Below are positions 18,053 through 26,060 of a stretch of 64,000 bases of DNA, piece by piece; positions within the stretch are counted from its first letter, which is position 1; every line of letters starts with the position of its first letter. Both the position numbers and the translations under genes were made by a program. Origin of the DNA: JABDQA01 sp963759125 (GTDB lineage Bacteria > Desulfobacterota > Desulfobulbia > Desulfobulbales > Desulfocapsaceae); the NCBI GenBank assembly GCA_963759125.1, contig CAVWXN010000009.1:1-64000 (forward strand), written 5' to 3'. The notes beneath the pieces are model-generated. The model was not told the origin of the DNA and did not search any database. It saw only the letters and a program-made list of their open reading frames with translations.

Positions 18053-20038
18053 TCACTGCTCCCCCGGCTCCCCCGGGTCAACGTTATCAATCGCATCGAT
18101 CTTCGATTGAGCCTCTTCCCAGCGATTCATCCAGCGGTCAAGCCGGCGGGTACAATTATTGTATTTTTCGTTGATTTCCGACCAGCCCGCACTGTCCTGG
18201 TAGAGCGCCGGATCAGCCAGTTCAGCTTCCAGCTCTTCTTTCAGAAGCTCGAGTTTCTCCACCTTTTTCTCAGCTTCCGCCAGTTTTTTCAACCACGGTC
18301 CGGCTAACTGGCGGCGCCTATCACGTCTCAAGGCCTCCTGACGGCGCTTCTCTTTTCTGCTCGCCTGGTTTGGTCGGCGATTATCCTCTACCCCAGCCTC
18401 CCCGCTGTTCTTGACAGACTCCTGCTGAGCCATACGCTCCTGGCGTTCCACATACTCGTCGACCGTACCGTCGAAAAGGCTCACCTTACCATTTTTAATC
18501 TCCAGTACCTTGTTCACAAAACAATCGACGAAGTAACGGTTATGGGAAACCACGATTATAGTGCCATCATACTGACGCATCGCCTCTTGGAGAACTTCCT
18601 GGGAGAGCATGTCGAGGTGGTTGGTCGGTTCATCCAGCAGCATGCAGTTGGCAGGCACGGCAATCATCCTGGCCAGCGCCAGCCTGCTTTTCTCGCCGCC
18701 GGACAGCACCGCTACCTTTTTGTCCACATCCTCACCCCTGAACAGAAAGGCACCGAGCAGCGATCGCATCTGCGTCATGGTCATGTCTCCGGCCACATGG
18801 GACAAGCTTTCCAGCACGGTAAAATCGGGGGCCAGTTCCTGGGCTTGATGCTGACCGAAATAGGTCATCTGGACGCCGCTGCCCATCCTTATGGAGCCAC
18901 CATCACTGGGCAGCAGACCGGCGAGAATTTTCAGCAGGGTCGATTTTCCGGCTCCGTTGACACCGACGACTGCCACCTTGTCGCCCCTTTGCAGGTTGAG
19001 ATCGATGTGCTCGAAAACCTTATTGTCATCGTAGCTTTTGGCAATGGACTCCACTATCAGAACGTCGCGCCCAGAGTGCGGCGCCGGCGGAAAAGAAAAT
19101 CTTATGGAATGCTCCTCCTCGGCCAGCTCAACCAGGTCGAGCCGGTCGAGCTGCTTGAGCTTGGACTGGACCTGACGGGCCTTGGTTGATTTCGCCCGAA
19201 AGCGCTCGACAAAACGCATGGTCTGGCGAATATGGGCCTGCTGGTTATCATAGGAGGCCTTTTCAATCCTTCGTCTTTCTTCCTTGTCCTCGATATATTT
19301 TGAGTAATTTCCCCTGTAGGCAGTCAGGCGCCCCAGGCTGAGCTCCCAGGTCTGGGTCGTGGTTCTGTCCAGGAAGGTGCGGTCATGGGAAATAATCACC
19401 ATGGCTCCATGATAGGTCTGGAGAAACGATTCCAGCCAGGTGAGGGAATCGAGGTCAAGATGGTTGGTCGGCTCATCCAGCAGGAGCAGGGACGGCGACT
19501 GAAGCAGCATCTTGGCGAGCAGCAGCCGCATGATCCAGCCACCGGAGAAAGAAACGACGGGCTTCTGCAGATCCTTGAGGCTGAAACCGAGTCCGAAAAG
19601 AACCTTTTCGGTCTGTGTCCTGATCGTGTAGATAGCGCTGGTGTCCAGCAGCTGCTGAATGCGGCCTTGCCGCTCGAGCAGTTCTTTGAACTCGTCACCC
19701 TCTACATTGGCGCTGCTCAGCACCTCATTAAGCTGATCGGCCTCCTCCTGCAGTTTCAGCAGATCGGCAAAGGCTTGAACCGCCTCCTCGTAGAGCGTAC
19801 GCCCGGAACTTATCAGCGAGGGTTCCTGGGGTAGATAGGCGACTGAAAAGAGTTTCGATCTGTTCACCACACCGTCGTCGGCGGCGGTTTGTTCGGCCAT
19901 GATTTTCATCAGGGTCGATTTGCCTGTGCCATTGACTCCGACCAGACCAATCCTGTCGCTGGGATGCACGGCAACGGAGACATCTTTGAACAGATGTTTT
20001 TCCCCGTAACGAATATCGAGATGATTAATCGACAGCAT
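18053..20038 (-). CDS. ABC-F family ATPase (YheS/Uup-like)
   Basis: 661 residues with two ABC cassettes and no membrane segment. Walker A motifs are GLVGVNGTGKSTLMK (near residue 36) and AVVGVNGAGKSTLLK (near 352). Signature motifs are VVSFSGGWIMRLLLAKML and VLSGGEKSRLALARM, and Walker B motifs are LLLLDEPTNHLDLDSL and CMLLDEPTNHLDMLS. The inter-domain linker AHIRQTMRFVERFRAKSTKARQ matches the P-site-tRNA interaction motif of translational ABC-F proteins. A charged coiled-coil C-terminus follows, as in YheS and Uup. The likely role is ribosome-associated relief of stalled translation. No resistance function is suggested by context. Confidence 0.93.
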   Translation of the reverse strand: MLSINHLDIRYGEKHLFKDVSVAVHPSDRIGLVGVNGTGKSTLMKIMAEQTAADDGVVNRSKLFSVAYLPQEPSLISSGRTLYEEAVQAFADLLKLQEEADQLNEVLSSANVEGDEFKELLERQGRIQQLLDTSAIYTIRTQTEKVLFGLGFSLKDLQKPVVSFSGGWIMRLLLAKMLLQSPSLLLLDEPTNHLDLDSLTWLESFLQTYHGAMVIISHDRTFLDRTTTQTWELSLGRLTAYRGNYSKYIEDKEERRRIEKASYDNQQAHIRQTMRFVERFRAKSTKARQVQSKLKQLDRLDLVELAEEEHSIRFSFPPAPHSGRDVLIVESIAKSYDDNKVFEHIDLNLQRGDKVAVVGVNGAGKSTLLKILAGLLPSDGGSIRMGSGVQMTYFGQHQAQELAPDFTVLESLSHVAGDMTMTQMRSLLGAFLFRGEDVDKKVAVLSGGEKSRLALARMIAVPANCMLLDEPTNHLDMLSQEVLQEAMRQYDGTIIVVSHNRYFVDCFVNKVLEIKNGKVSLFDGTVDEYVERQERMAQQESVKNSGEAGVEDNRRPNQASRKEKRRQEALRRDRRRQLAGPWLKKLAEAEKKVEKLELLKEELEAELADPALYQDSAGWSEINEKYNNCTRRLDRWMNRWEEAQSKIDAIDNVDPGEPGEQ

Positions 20039-20396
20039 TTAGAACTTTATTTATTATTCCCTGAAACTATGAATTCGTCTTGATGTTTCGGTCCGGGATG
20101 CCTTAACTCTGCCCGCAGCAAACCTTACTCCAGCAGAATTATGATCCTGATAAACCTGACCATGATAATATTCTTTTCATAAATTGAAAGACCAAGTTCT
20201 TTATGGACTTATTAATCCAACCTATCTAAATAACAGGTTGGGTTGAAGCGGGAAAAGATTAAGCGATTAAGATCCAGTGCAGCTGTGGAATAACATTATT
20301 ATTCATCAGTTATTAGGTGGGGGATTATCGGTCAAAAGATTTTTGCACTCCTGGTGAATTTAGAATCACGAGAAAACCATATTGGGGGATTTTACT
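20039..20396. other. AT-rich intergenic region upstream of the URO-D-like gene
   Basis: About 358 bases without a gene, more AT-rich than its surroundings. A short inverted repeat, CCAACCT (20217-20223) with AGGTTGG (20235-20241), could be an operator or a weak hairpin. No clear promoter hexamer pair was recognised. The composition change continues into the following gene. Confidence 0.4.
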
Positions 20397-21533
20397 ATGG
20401 CGGCAGCAACTGAAGCGAGAGCGCAACAAATCACTGTGGATGATCACCCTGTTGTTGGGGCTCAAATTAATGATCATTCTGCCTATTTATACGGAGTTCA
20501 AGCAGATCTCTTCTTCACGGATGCCGACATTTTCACCCAGGCGCAGTTACTTGTAACTGACTACTACAATTTGGATACATTGAGTAATTTCTGGGACGTC
20601 TACAATGTAGAAGCCGAAGCATTGGGACAGAAGATCGTTTATTACCCTGATGGATTGCCTGATATAAATCGAACCCAACGTTTACTGTCCCGCCCCTCGG
20701 ATCTCGATCGGCTTCGTCCCCCAAATCCCTATAAATCCGGCCGGATGCCGTGGATTCATAAAATTAACAGGAACTTTTTAGAGGCAACCGGAAAATTGGA
20801 TAGAGCTTATTTTACCGCTCCATTTAGCCTGGCTGCCAACATCCGTGGTTATGAAAGTCTGGTGGAAGATATGCTGATGAGACCAGCTTTTGCTCATCGC
20901 TTGTTTGAATTTTTATGTGATGAAGTTCTTGTCCCTCATATTGAGGTAATGAGAGAAAAGGCTGGTATTCCGGATTTGCTCATGGACGGGCGTGATGCCT
21001 GGGCCTCACCGCCAATGATTACTTTAGATATGATGGATGAATATGTGGTCAACTATACCAATCGACTGCGGGACAAAGTCGGCGGCAAGTTGATAACCCG
21101 TGGCAACTGGGGAGATGCCAAAAGTAGAGATGTAGAACGATTCTTTTCACAGAAAACCAAGTGCAGCCCTGGTTCATTGAGTGTATTAGACCCTGATCTT
21201 TATGAAATTGGGCCGCAGCGCGTGAGAGAATATGCCAATCAACACCATCTCTTGGTAACCGCAGGAGTGGATGCTGCCCTTCTCCATAATGGGCCTGTTG
21301 AGGCGATTGTGGAACGAATAAAGTTATACATCGAGAACTTCGCTAGAGACGGGCGTTGCCTGATCCATCTCAACCAAATTCCTCTGGACACACCCTCTGA
21401 ACACGTACACGCTGCAGTCGCCGCCTGCCATACATACGGGCGTGTTCCTCTTGCTGAGAATTTAGATGACGTGCAGTTTGAAATTCCAGAACGTGAGGAT
21501 TTTTCAGACTTTAGAAAACAAATAGGGGCATAG
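20397..21533 (+). CDS. uroporphyrinogen decarboxylase-fold (URO-D/MtaA-like) protein
   Basis: 378 residues from the ATG at 20397, preceded by GGGGGA at good spacing; an in-frame TTG at 20382 is less likely. The overall pattern is that of the URO-D/MtaA barrel family: YNLDTLSNFWDVYNVEAEALG, then FTAPFSLAANIRGYESLVEDM and RPAFAHRLFEFLCDEVLVPH, and a C-terminal APLAEN-like RVPLAENLDD region. Family members include haem-pathway decarboxylases and zinc-dependent methylcobamide:thiol methyltransferases. I do not see the His-x-Cys zinc motif expected of the methyltransferases, so the reaction is open. The gene stands alone and is visibly more AT-rich in third positions than its neighbours, suggesting recent acquisition. 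Confidence 0.7.
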   Translation: MAAATEARAQQITVDDHPVVGAQINDHSAYLYGVQADLFFTDADIFTQAQLLVTDYYNLDTLSNFWDVYNVEAEALGQKIVYYPDGLPDINRTQRLLSRPSDLDRLRPPNPYKSGRMPWIHKINRNFLEATGKLDRAYFTAPFSLAANIRGYESLVEDMLMRPAFAHRLFEFLCDEVLVPHIEVMREKAGIPDLLMDGRDAWASPPMITLDMMDEYVVNYTNRLRDKVGGKLITRGNWGDAKSRDVERFFSQKTKCSPGSLSVLDPDLYEIGPQRVREYANQHHLLVTAGVDAALLHNGPVEAIVERIKLYIENFARDGRCLIHLNQIPLDTPSEHVHAAVAACHTYGRVPLAENLDDVQFEIPEREDFSDFRKQIGA

Positions 21534-21680
21534 GAAGCAAAACAGATCAGAGCGGTTGCCTGGAAGCAGGCGAACTGCTCAACCTCTCTCTTGCGCTGAA
21601 TTGATATTGATCCGCTTTGGGAGAGGACCAGGCTGACGGCGCGGACAGCACCGCCAGTCTGATCTAAAAAATTTGCTTTG

Positions 21681-22772
21681 TTATCCTTTGAGAATGTGTT
21701 CGACAACCAAGTCTCCTACTTCGCTGGTGGAGTATCCCATCTTGCCAGCGGAGAGGCTCTTGATTTTGGTCCCTGTCACCGATTTGACGGCGTCTTCAAT
21801 GGTCGTGGCTGCTTCTGTTTCACCAAGAGTCTCCAGCATCATGGCACCGGCACAGATTGAAGCCAGCGGGTTGATGATATTTTTCCCGGTATATTTAGGA
21901 GCAGAACCACCAATGGGCTCAAACATGCTTACCCCTTCCGGATTGATATTGCCACCGGCGGCAATACCCATGCCGCCCTGGGTCTCAGCGCCCAGATCGG
22001 TGATGATATCGCCGAACATGTTAGAGGTGACCAGCACATCAAACCATTCGGGACTCTTGACCATCCACATGCAGGTTGCATCAACATGGTAATACTCACG
22101 TGTCACATCGGGGTAATCCTTTTCACCAATCTCATGAAAGGCTCTTTCCCACAGGTCGAACACATAAGTCAGGACATTGGTTTTACCCACCAGGCCCAGG
22201 GTGTTCGCATCTCCTTTTCCTCGGGCTTTTTTCCCGAATTTACGCGTGTATTCGAAGGCATAGCGAAGACAGCGTTCAACCTGAAAACGGTTATAAACCA
22301 TGCTCTGAACAGCCACTTCATGGGGGGTTCCCTTCATCGATATGCCGCCTGTGCCGGTATAGATGCCACCTGAATTCTCTCGGATCACCACATAATCGAT
22401 ATCCTCCGGAGTTTTGTCCTTCAGCGGGGTGTCCACCCCGGGATAGAGTCGTACCGGCCGCAGATTGATATATTGATCCAGGGCAAAACGCAGATTCAGG
22501 AGTATACCCTTCTCCAAGATCCCAGGTTTGACATCGGGATGCCCGATGGCACCGAGGAAAATTGCATCGAAGGCCTGCAGGTCGCCGACCGCAGTTTCCG
22601 GCAGCACTTCACCCGTCCGCAGATAACGATCCCCGCCGAAATCAAAATCGGTCATCTCCAGGGCGAAGCCAAAACGGCCGGCGGCTGCCGTTAAAGCCTT
22701 GCGGCCTTCGTTCACCACTTCAAGTCCAGTGCCATCGCCGGGAATGACAGCGATGCGGTAAGTAGTTGTCAT
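21681..22772 (-). CDS. leuB: 3-isopropylmalate dehydrogenase
   Basis: NAD-dependent beta-decarboxylating dehydrogenase of leucine biosynthesis, 363 residues. The ATG at 22772 has a GGAG ribosome-binding sequence; an upstream in-frame ATG at 22799 would add nine residues without one. Motifs are RIAVIPGDGTGLEVV, FLGAIGHPDVKPG, LRPVRLYPGVDTPL, VVIRENSGGIYTG (substrate arginine region), the Lys-Asn of LGLVGKTNVLTYV, and MFGDIITDLGAETQGGMG (metal-binding aspartates). The coenzyme loop IGGSAPKYTGKNIINP indicates NAD use. The related tartrate dehydrogenase family is possible but the motifs fit LeuB better. No leuA, leuC or leuD is in the window. Confidence 0.85.
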   Translation of the reverse strand: MTTTYRIAVIPGDGTGLEVVNEGRKALTAAAGRFGFALEMTDFDFGGDRYLRTGEVLPETAVGDLQAFDAIFLGAIGHPDVKPGILEKGILLNLRFALDQYINLRPVRLYPGVDTPLKDKTPEDIDYVVIRENSGGIYTGTGGISMKGTPHEVAVQSMVYNRFQVERCLRYAFEYTRKFGKKARGKGDANTLGLVGKTNVLTYVFDLWERAFHEIGEKDYPDVTREYYHVDATCMWMVKSPEWFDVLVTSNMFGDIITDLGAETQGGMGIAAGGNINPEGVSMFEPIGGSAPKYTGKNIINPLASICAGAMMLETLGETEAATTIEDAVKSVTGTKIKSLSAGKMGYSTSEVGDLVVEHILKG

Positions 22773-23056
22773 GTTAGTCTCCAATTCTAAAATTTCCATG
22801 TAACTTTAAGAGCATGAGAGGCGCTCTAAATTTATTCCTGCCACTTTAGATATAATCTTCTATCTATTGTCAAGAATAAAGATACCGTCACACCCTGCGC
22901 CTGCAAACCTTGACCGGAACCGTTGTTCTTTGATCCCGGCACCCTGCGCAACAAATTTATACGGGTGCCAAGGCCGGGTGTGTGTCGTTAAGCCCAGCAT
23001 TTATACATAACGACATAAGTTCAAGGCGCCTGGTGGGATGGATTGGACTTATGTCG
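22773..23056. other. intergenic region with long inverted repeat, see separate entry
   Basis: The stretch between the leuB start and the radical SAM stop carries the leuB promoter, which I could not pinpoint, and the left part of the 19-bp inverted repeat at 23002-23065. No gene is seen. Confidence 0.5.
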
Positions 23057-23065
23057 TTATGTATA
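23002..23065. repeat. 19-bp perfect inverted repeat overlapping a stop codon
   Basis: TATACATAACGACATAAGT at 23002-23020 is repeated as its exact reverse complement at 23047-23065. Pairing extends inward by about three further base pairs after one T-G wobble. The arms flank about 20 GC-rich bases. The right arm contains the TAA stop codon and last codons of the radical SAM gene. There is no adjacent T-tract on the minus strand, so it is not a textbook intrinsic terminator. It may be an mRNA-stabilising hairpin, a factor-dependent termination signal, or a small element remnant. Confidence 0.8.
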
Positions 23066-24073
23066 GTTTATCGTATAACGGTATGTACCCCGCTCCAGGC
23101 CAGAGTCCGTCTCTACAAGGAGCCGAGCGCCGTGGACGAGAGCCTGAAATCTTTTCAGATTCTGTTTTTTCAAACCAGCCAGGGCAGAGTAATCCCTGTC
23201 TGAGACGGTAAACCGCACCACCCTGCCGCCACCGGCTTTGACCAGTAGAGGACGGATTTTCTGATACCAGCATCTGGAGTTGACCAGTTCACCGAAAGCC
23301 GGATGATAGGGACCGGCGATCATCTCCTTCTCCAGCTCCGGAGTAGACTGTAACCCCATGCGGATAATCTTGATCTGGTTCTCCACAAGCAAATTTCGGG
23401 CCCGGGCCATGAGACTGACCGCCCGCTCAAGACCGAGAGGGCGCCATAGTGATCGGCGATACAATGAGGCGAGCTCAGTATTTTCCAGCACCAGGGTCGG
23501 GTAGAGTCTGACCAGATTCGGCGCTAAGGTAACTATAGCTCTGACTCCGTCCATAAACGACCGGGTGGTTTCTCCGGGAAGCCCGGCCATCAATTGTATC
23601 CCGGTCTCCATCCCTTTAATGCCAAGCAGACTTACTGCAGTCTCTACGTCTGCGGCAGTGTGTCCCCTACCAGCCAGTTGGAGCACTTCGTCGTTCATTG
23701 ACTGGGCCCCGATTTCAACGGTCCCGACTCCGGCAGAAATCAGAAAATCGACGATTTCCTCACTCACACAATCCGGTCGGGTTGACAGCCTGATAGAATC
23801 GACCCGCCCCCTTTCGATATGGGGAGTGACAGCACTGAGAAGTCTGTACTGCAGCCCCTCATTCAGGCAGGTAAACGAACCGCCGAAGAAAGCTACCTGC
23901 ACCGTACCATGCGCTTTGGACCTCGACAGCCAGCGCTCGATGGTCCTGCCCAGGTCGGCCACCAGATCGTCTGAATCTTCCTGGTTTGCTCCGGCGATAC
24001 TGAGCTGGTTGCAAAACAGGCACCGATGAGGACAGCCCCGGTGATGGATGAAATAGGGAATGATCAATGCCAT
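23057..24073 (-). CDS. radical SAM protein, Elp3-like
   Basis: 338 residues. It begins MALIIPYFIHHRGCPHRCLFCNQLS, with the C-x3-C-x2-C cluster at residues 14-21. The body has FFGGSFTCL, SIRLSTRPDCVSEEIVDFL, VGTVEIGAQSMNDEVLQLAGRGH and METGIQLMAGLPGETTRSFMDG, the motif series of the Elp3/oxygen-independent coproporphyrinogen oxidase-like radical SAM group. No acetyltransferase domain follows, so it is not full Elp3. In Clostridia a relative of this family lies next to rnc, and rnc is 1 kb away here on the same strand. The substrate is unknown; tRNA modification is a guess from the Elp3 relationship. Confidence 0.85.
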   Translation of the reverse strand: MALIIPYFIHHRGCPHRCLFCNQLSIAGANQEDSDDLVADLGRTIERWLSRSKAHGTVQVAFFGGSFTCLNEGLQYRLLSAVTPHIERGRVDSIRLSTRPDCVSEEIVDFLISAGVGTVEIGAQSMNDEVLQLAGRGHTAADVETAVSLLGIKGMETGIQLMAGLPGETTRSFMDGVRAIVTLAPNLVRLYPTLVLENTELASLYRRSLWRPLGLERAVSLMARARNLLVENQIKIIRMGLQSTPELEKEMIAGPYHPAFGELVNSRCWYQKIRPLLVKAGGGRVVRFTVSDRDYSALAGLKKQNLKRFQALVHGARLLVETDSGLERGTYRYTINYT

Positions 24074-24407
24074 CGCTTATATCAATTTCTCCCAGCCAAA
24101 ATTTACCGCACCGCAGAATTAAATACATAAAACAGCAAAGTCGATCGGTTGGCAACCTGACATGGCTTGATAAACTCTATTACCGCAATCAGGTGTCGCT
24201 TTATTATTGATCAGCTCTTTGTTTCCGTTTCTCGGCGGTTCATGACCTCTTCAATCAGCTAAAACCGAGAACCGAGACACCCCAGCCAATTGCCTCCGCA
24301 GCTATTCAGCATTAGTGTAAGTTGAAGATAGTGTCTGTGCTGTGTCCCAGGCACACCAGACCCAGTCATATTTTATCAGCTGCTTCTCAATTGGAGCCGG
24401 AACGGAC
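24074..24407. other. divergent intergenic region, radical SAM and SDR-like genes
   Basis: About 330 bases with no credible gene. It must contain the two divergent promoters. I could not identify convincing hexamers, and no structured RNA was recognised. Confidence 0.4.
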
Positions 24408-25037
24408 ATGAAGATACTCATAATCGGGGCGAGCCGCGGTATTGGCAAAGCACTCATGGAAGAGGCGCTCAAGGATGGTCATAAGGTCAGGGTGCTGGCC
24501 AGACATCCAGACAAGATAGAGTCAACCGATTCCCGCCTGGACCTGGTCCAGGGTGATGTGAGGGACCTGCAATCCGTCAGTGAGGCGGCCAAAGACATGG
24601 ATATTGTCTGCTCATGCATAGGTGTTCCCATAACCTTTAAAGCCGTCGATCTATTCTCTGTTGCGGCGGCCAACCTGGTAAAAGTGGTGAGGCAGCAGCC
24701 ACTGCTGAAACTGATTGCGGTCACTGGAATCGGGGCCGGCGACTCAAAAGGTCACGGTGGTTTTCTTTACGATAGAATTTTCAAGCCACTGTTTTTGAAA
24801 ACGATTTATGAAGACAAGGACCGCGAGGAGGAGATCATCGCCGCCGGGGACATCGACTGGCTGATTGTCAGGCCGGCGGGCCTCACCAATGGGCCCCGGA
24901 CAGGTAATTACCGTATATTAAATGACCTCGAGGGCAGCACCGCCAAACGGATCTCTCGACGCGATGTCGCCGATTTTATCCTCTCCCAGGCGGTCCAGCC
25001 TACCCAGTTCGGCAAAACTCCGTTGCTCACCTACTAA
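24408..25037 (+). CDS. NAD(P)-binding SDR-like protein (NmrA/BVR-B type)
   Basis: 209 residues from the ATG at 24408, which is preceded by a GGAG-like sequence. The Rossmann motif is MKILIIGASRGIGKALMEEAL, followed by LARHPDKIES, DLVQGDVRDLQSV and DIVCSCIGVP, typical of atypical short-chain dehydrogenases that lack the full Ser-Tyr-Lys triad. The later DIDWLIVRPAGLTNGPRTGNYR motif supports the NmrA/biliverdin-reductase-B group. Such proteins act as reductases or redox sensors. It is transcribed against rnc and the radical SAM gene and looks like a single-gene insertion between them. The substrate is unknown. Confidence 0.8.
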   Translation: MKILIIGASRGIGKALMEEALKDGHKVRVLARHPDKIESTDSRLDLVQGDVRDLQSVSEAAKDMDIVCSCIGVPITFKAVDLFSVAAANLVKVVRQQPLLKLIAVTGIGAGDSKGHGGFLYDRIFKPLFLKTIYEDKDREEEIIAAGDIDWLIVRPAGLTNGPRTGNYRILNDLEGSTAKRISRRDVADFILSQAVQPTQFGKTPLLTY

Positions 25038-25069
25038 TCCGATCATACGTTGCTCTCTGGCTGAACATC

Positions 25070-25798
25070 TCAGAGCTCGCTGTCAGCGCTTTTAAGGGCC
25101 GCAGCTGCAGCGCGCTGCTCGGCTTCTTTTTTGGAACTGGCGCTGCCGGTACCCAGAACTTGTTCTCTAAACACCACCGAGATACTGAATTGCTTACGAT
25201 GGGAGGGTCCCTCCTCGCTGTCCAGACGGTAGGAGGGAGCCTCATTGTACTTCTCCTGAAGCACTTCCTGCAGTCTGCTTTTGGCATCGGCCATGAGCAG
25301 ACTTTCTTTCTTGTCTGCAATAGACTCTTCGAACAGGGCCTGGACCAGAGAGGCGGTGGTTGGATAGTCGCTATCCTCAAACACGGCTCCGATCATTGCT
25401 TCGAAGGCACAGGAAAGAATCGAAGATTTGTTTCTGCCGTTCGAGCCATCCTCGCCTTTGCCGAGAAAGAGAAATCTCCCCAAATCAAGCTTCCTGGCCA
25501 GGTCAGCAAGGTGCGATTCATTGACCAGTGAAGCTCTGAACCTGGTCAACTCGCCTTCCCTCATCCCAGGATAGCGGCTGCAGAGCAAATGGCCAATGAC
25601 CAGATCAAGCACAGCATCGCCGATAAACTCGAAAACCTGGTTATCTTGACCGGCTTGGGCCTGCTCGAAGGCGTAGGAAGAATGAATCAAGGCCTTCTGC
25701 AGCAGGCGCAAATCGGTAAAACGGTAGCCGAGCAGTTGTTCAAATTCGGCAAGCACCTCTTTGTTACTGCCGGCCAGCCTATCCATGAACGATCCCAT
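25070..25798 (-). CDS. rnc: ribonuclease III
   Basis: Double-strand-specific endoribonuclease of rRNA and mRNA maturation, 242 residues. The start MGSFMDRLAG at 25798 has an AGAGGA ribosome-binding sequence eight bases upstream. A longer open frame upstream runs antisense through the tRNA gene and is rejected. The catalytic signature appears as NQVFEFIGDAVLDLVIG (Glu and Asp of the active site), with a second acidic cluster in AFEAMIGAVFEDSDY. The C-terminal double-stranded-RNA-binding domain covers LQEVLQEKYNEAPSYRL to SSKKEAEQRAAAAAL. The frame is intact. Confidence 0.95.
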   Translation of the reverse strand: MGSFMDRLAGSNKEVLAEFEQLLGYRFTDLRLLQKALIHSSYAFEQAQAGQDNQVFEFIGDAVLDLVIGHLLCSRYPGMREGELTRFRASLVNESHLADLARKLDLGRFLFLGKGEDGSNGRNKSSILSCAFEAMIGAVFEDSDYPTTASLVQALFEESIADKKESLLMADAKSRLQEVLQEKYNEAPSYRLDSEEGPSHRKQFSISVVFREQVLGTGSASSKKEAEQRAAAAALKSADSEL

Positions 25799-25811
25799 CA
25801 ATAATTTCCTC

Positions 25812-25839
25812 TTGTCAAACACTCCAATTATGGTATAAA
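25812..25839 (+). promoter_or_regulatory. sigma-70 promoter of the tRNA-Cys gene
   Basis: TTGTCA and TATAAA are 16 bases apart, with TGG directly before the -10 hexamer (extended -10). The -10 ends 23 bases before the tRNA 5' end. It overlaps the leader of the divergent rnc gene. Confidence 0.65.
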
Positions 25840-25862
25840 CAACGGTCTCATCTGGAATCACC

Positions 25863-25938
25863 GGCGGCGTAGCCAAGTGGCTAAGGCAGTGGTCTGCAAA
25901 ACCATTATTCAGCGGTTCGACTCCGCTCGCCGCCTCCA
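25863..25938 (+). tRNA. tRNA-Cys (GCA anticodon)
   Basis: A full cloverleaf can be drawn. The seven-base acceptor stem is GGCGGCG with CGCCGCC. The anticodon stem GTGGT pairs with ACCAT around the loop CTGCAAA, giving anticodon GCA. The T arm AGCGG-TTCGACT-CCGCT is standard. The CCA end is encoded (25936-25938). A promoter and a strong terminator flank it, so it is a monocistronic tRNA unit. Confidence 0.97.
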
Positions 25939-25947
25939 TGATACAGA

Positions 25948-25985
25948 AAAGGTTACAGGAGCTGCTCCTGTAACCTTTCTTTCTT
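25948..25985 (+). terminator. strong intrinsic terminator after tRNA-Cys
   Basis: A perfect 14-bp stem (25948-25961 with 25965-25978) closes a three-base loop and is followed by a pyrimidine/T-rich run. It starts ten bases after the encoded CCA. The near-symmetric A and T flanks mean it could also serve the convergent strand. Confidence 0.9.
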
Positions 25986-26060
25986 CTAGATACCGTAAAA
26001 TCAGCCGCCGGTCAATCCACCGCCAGCTCAGCAATTTGGCTCCGGTCCTCAGCCGACCTC

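Noticed and set aside
18542..19834. Long plus-strand open frames antisense to the ABC-F gene
   Set aside because: They mirror the conserved minus-strand coding sequence with its Walker motifs and have no ribosome-binding sequence or family features.
24215..24285. Repeated CTCGG / CCGAG motifs as an operator
   Set aside because: The matches are short and imperfectly spaced, and could easily arise by chance.
25799..25939. Upstream extension of rnc by 47 residues
   Set aside because: The extension reads antisense through the complete tRNA-Cys gene and its promoter; the ATG at 25798 has a proper ribosome-binding sequence and family homology begins after it.
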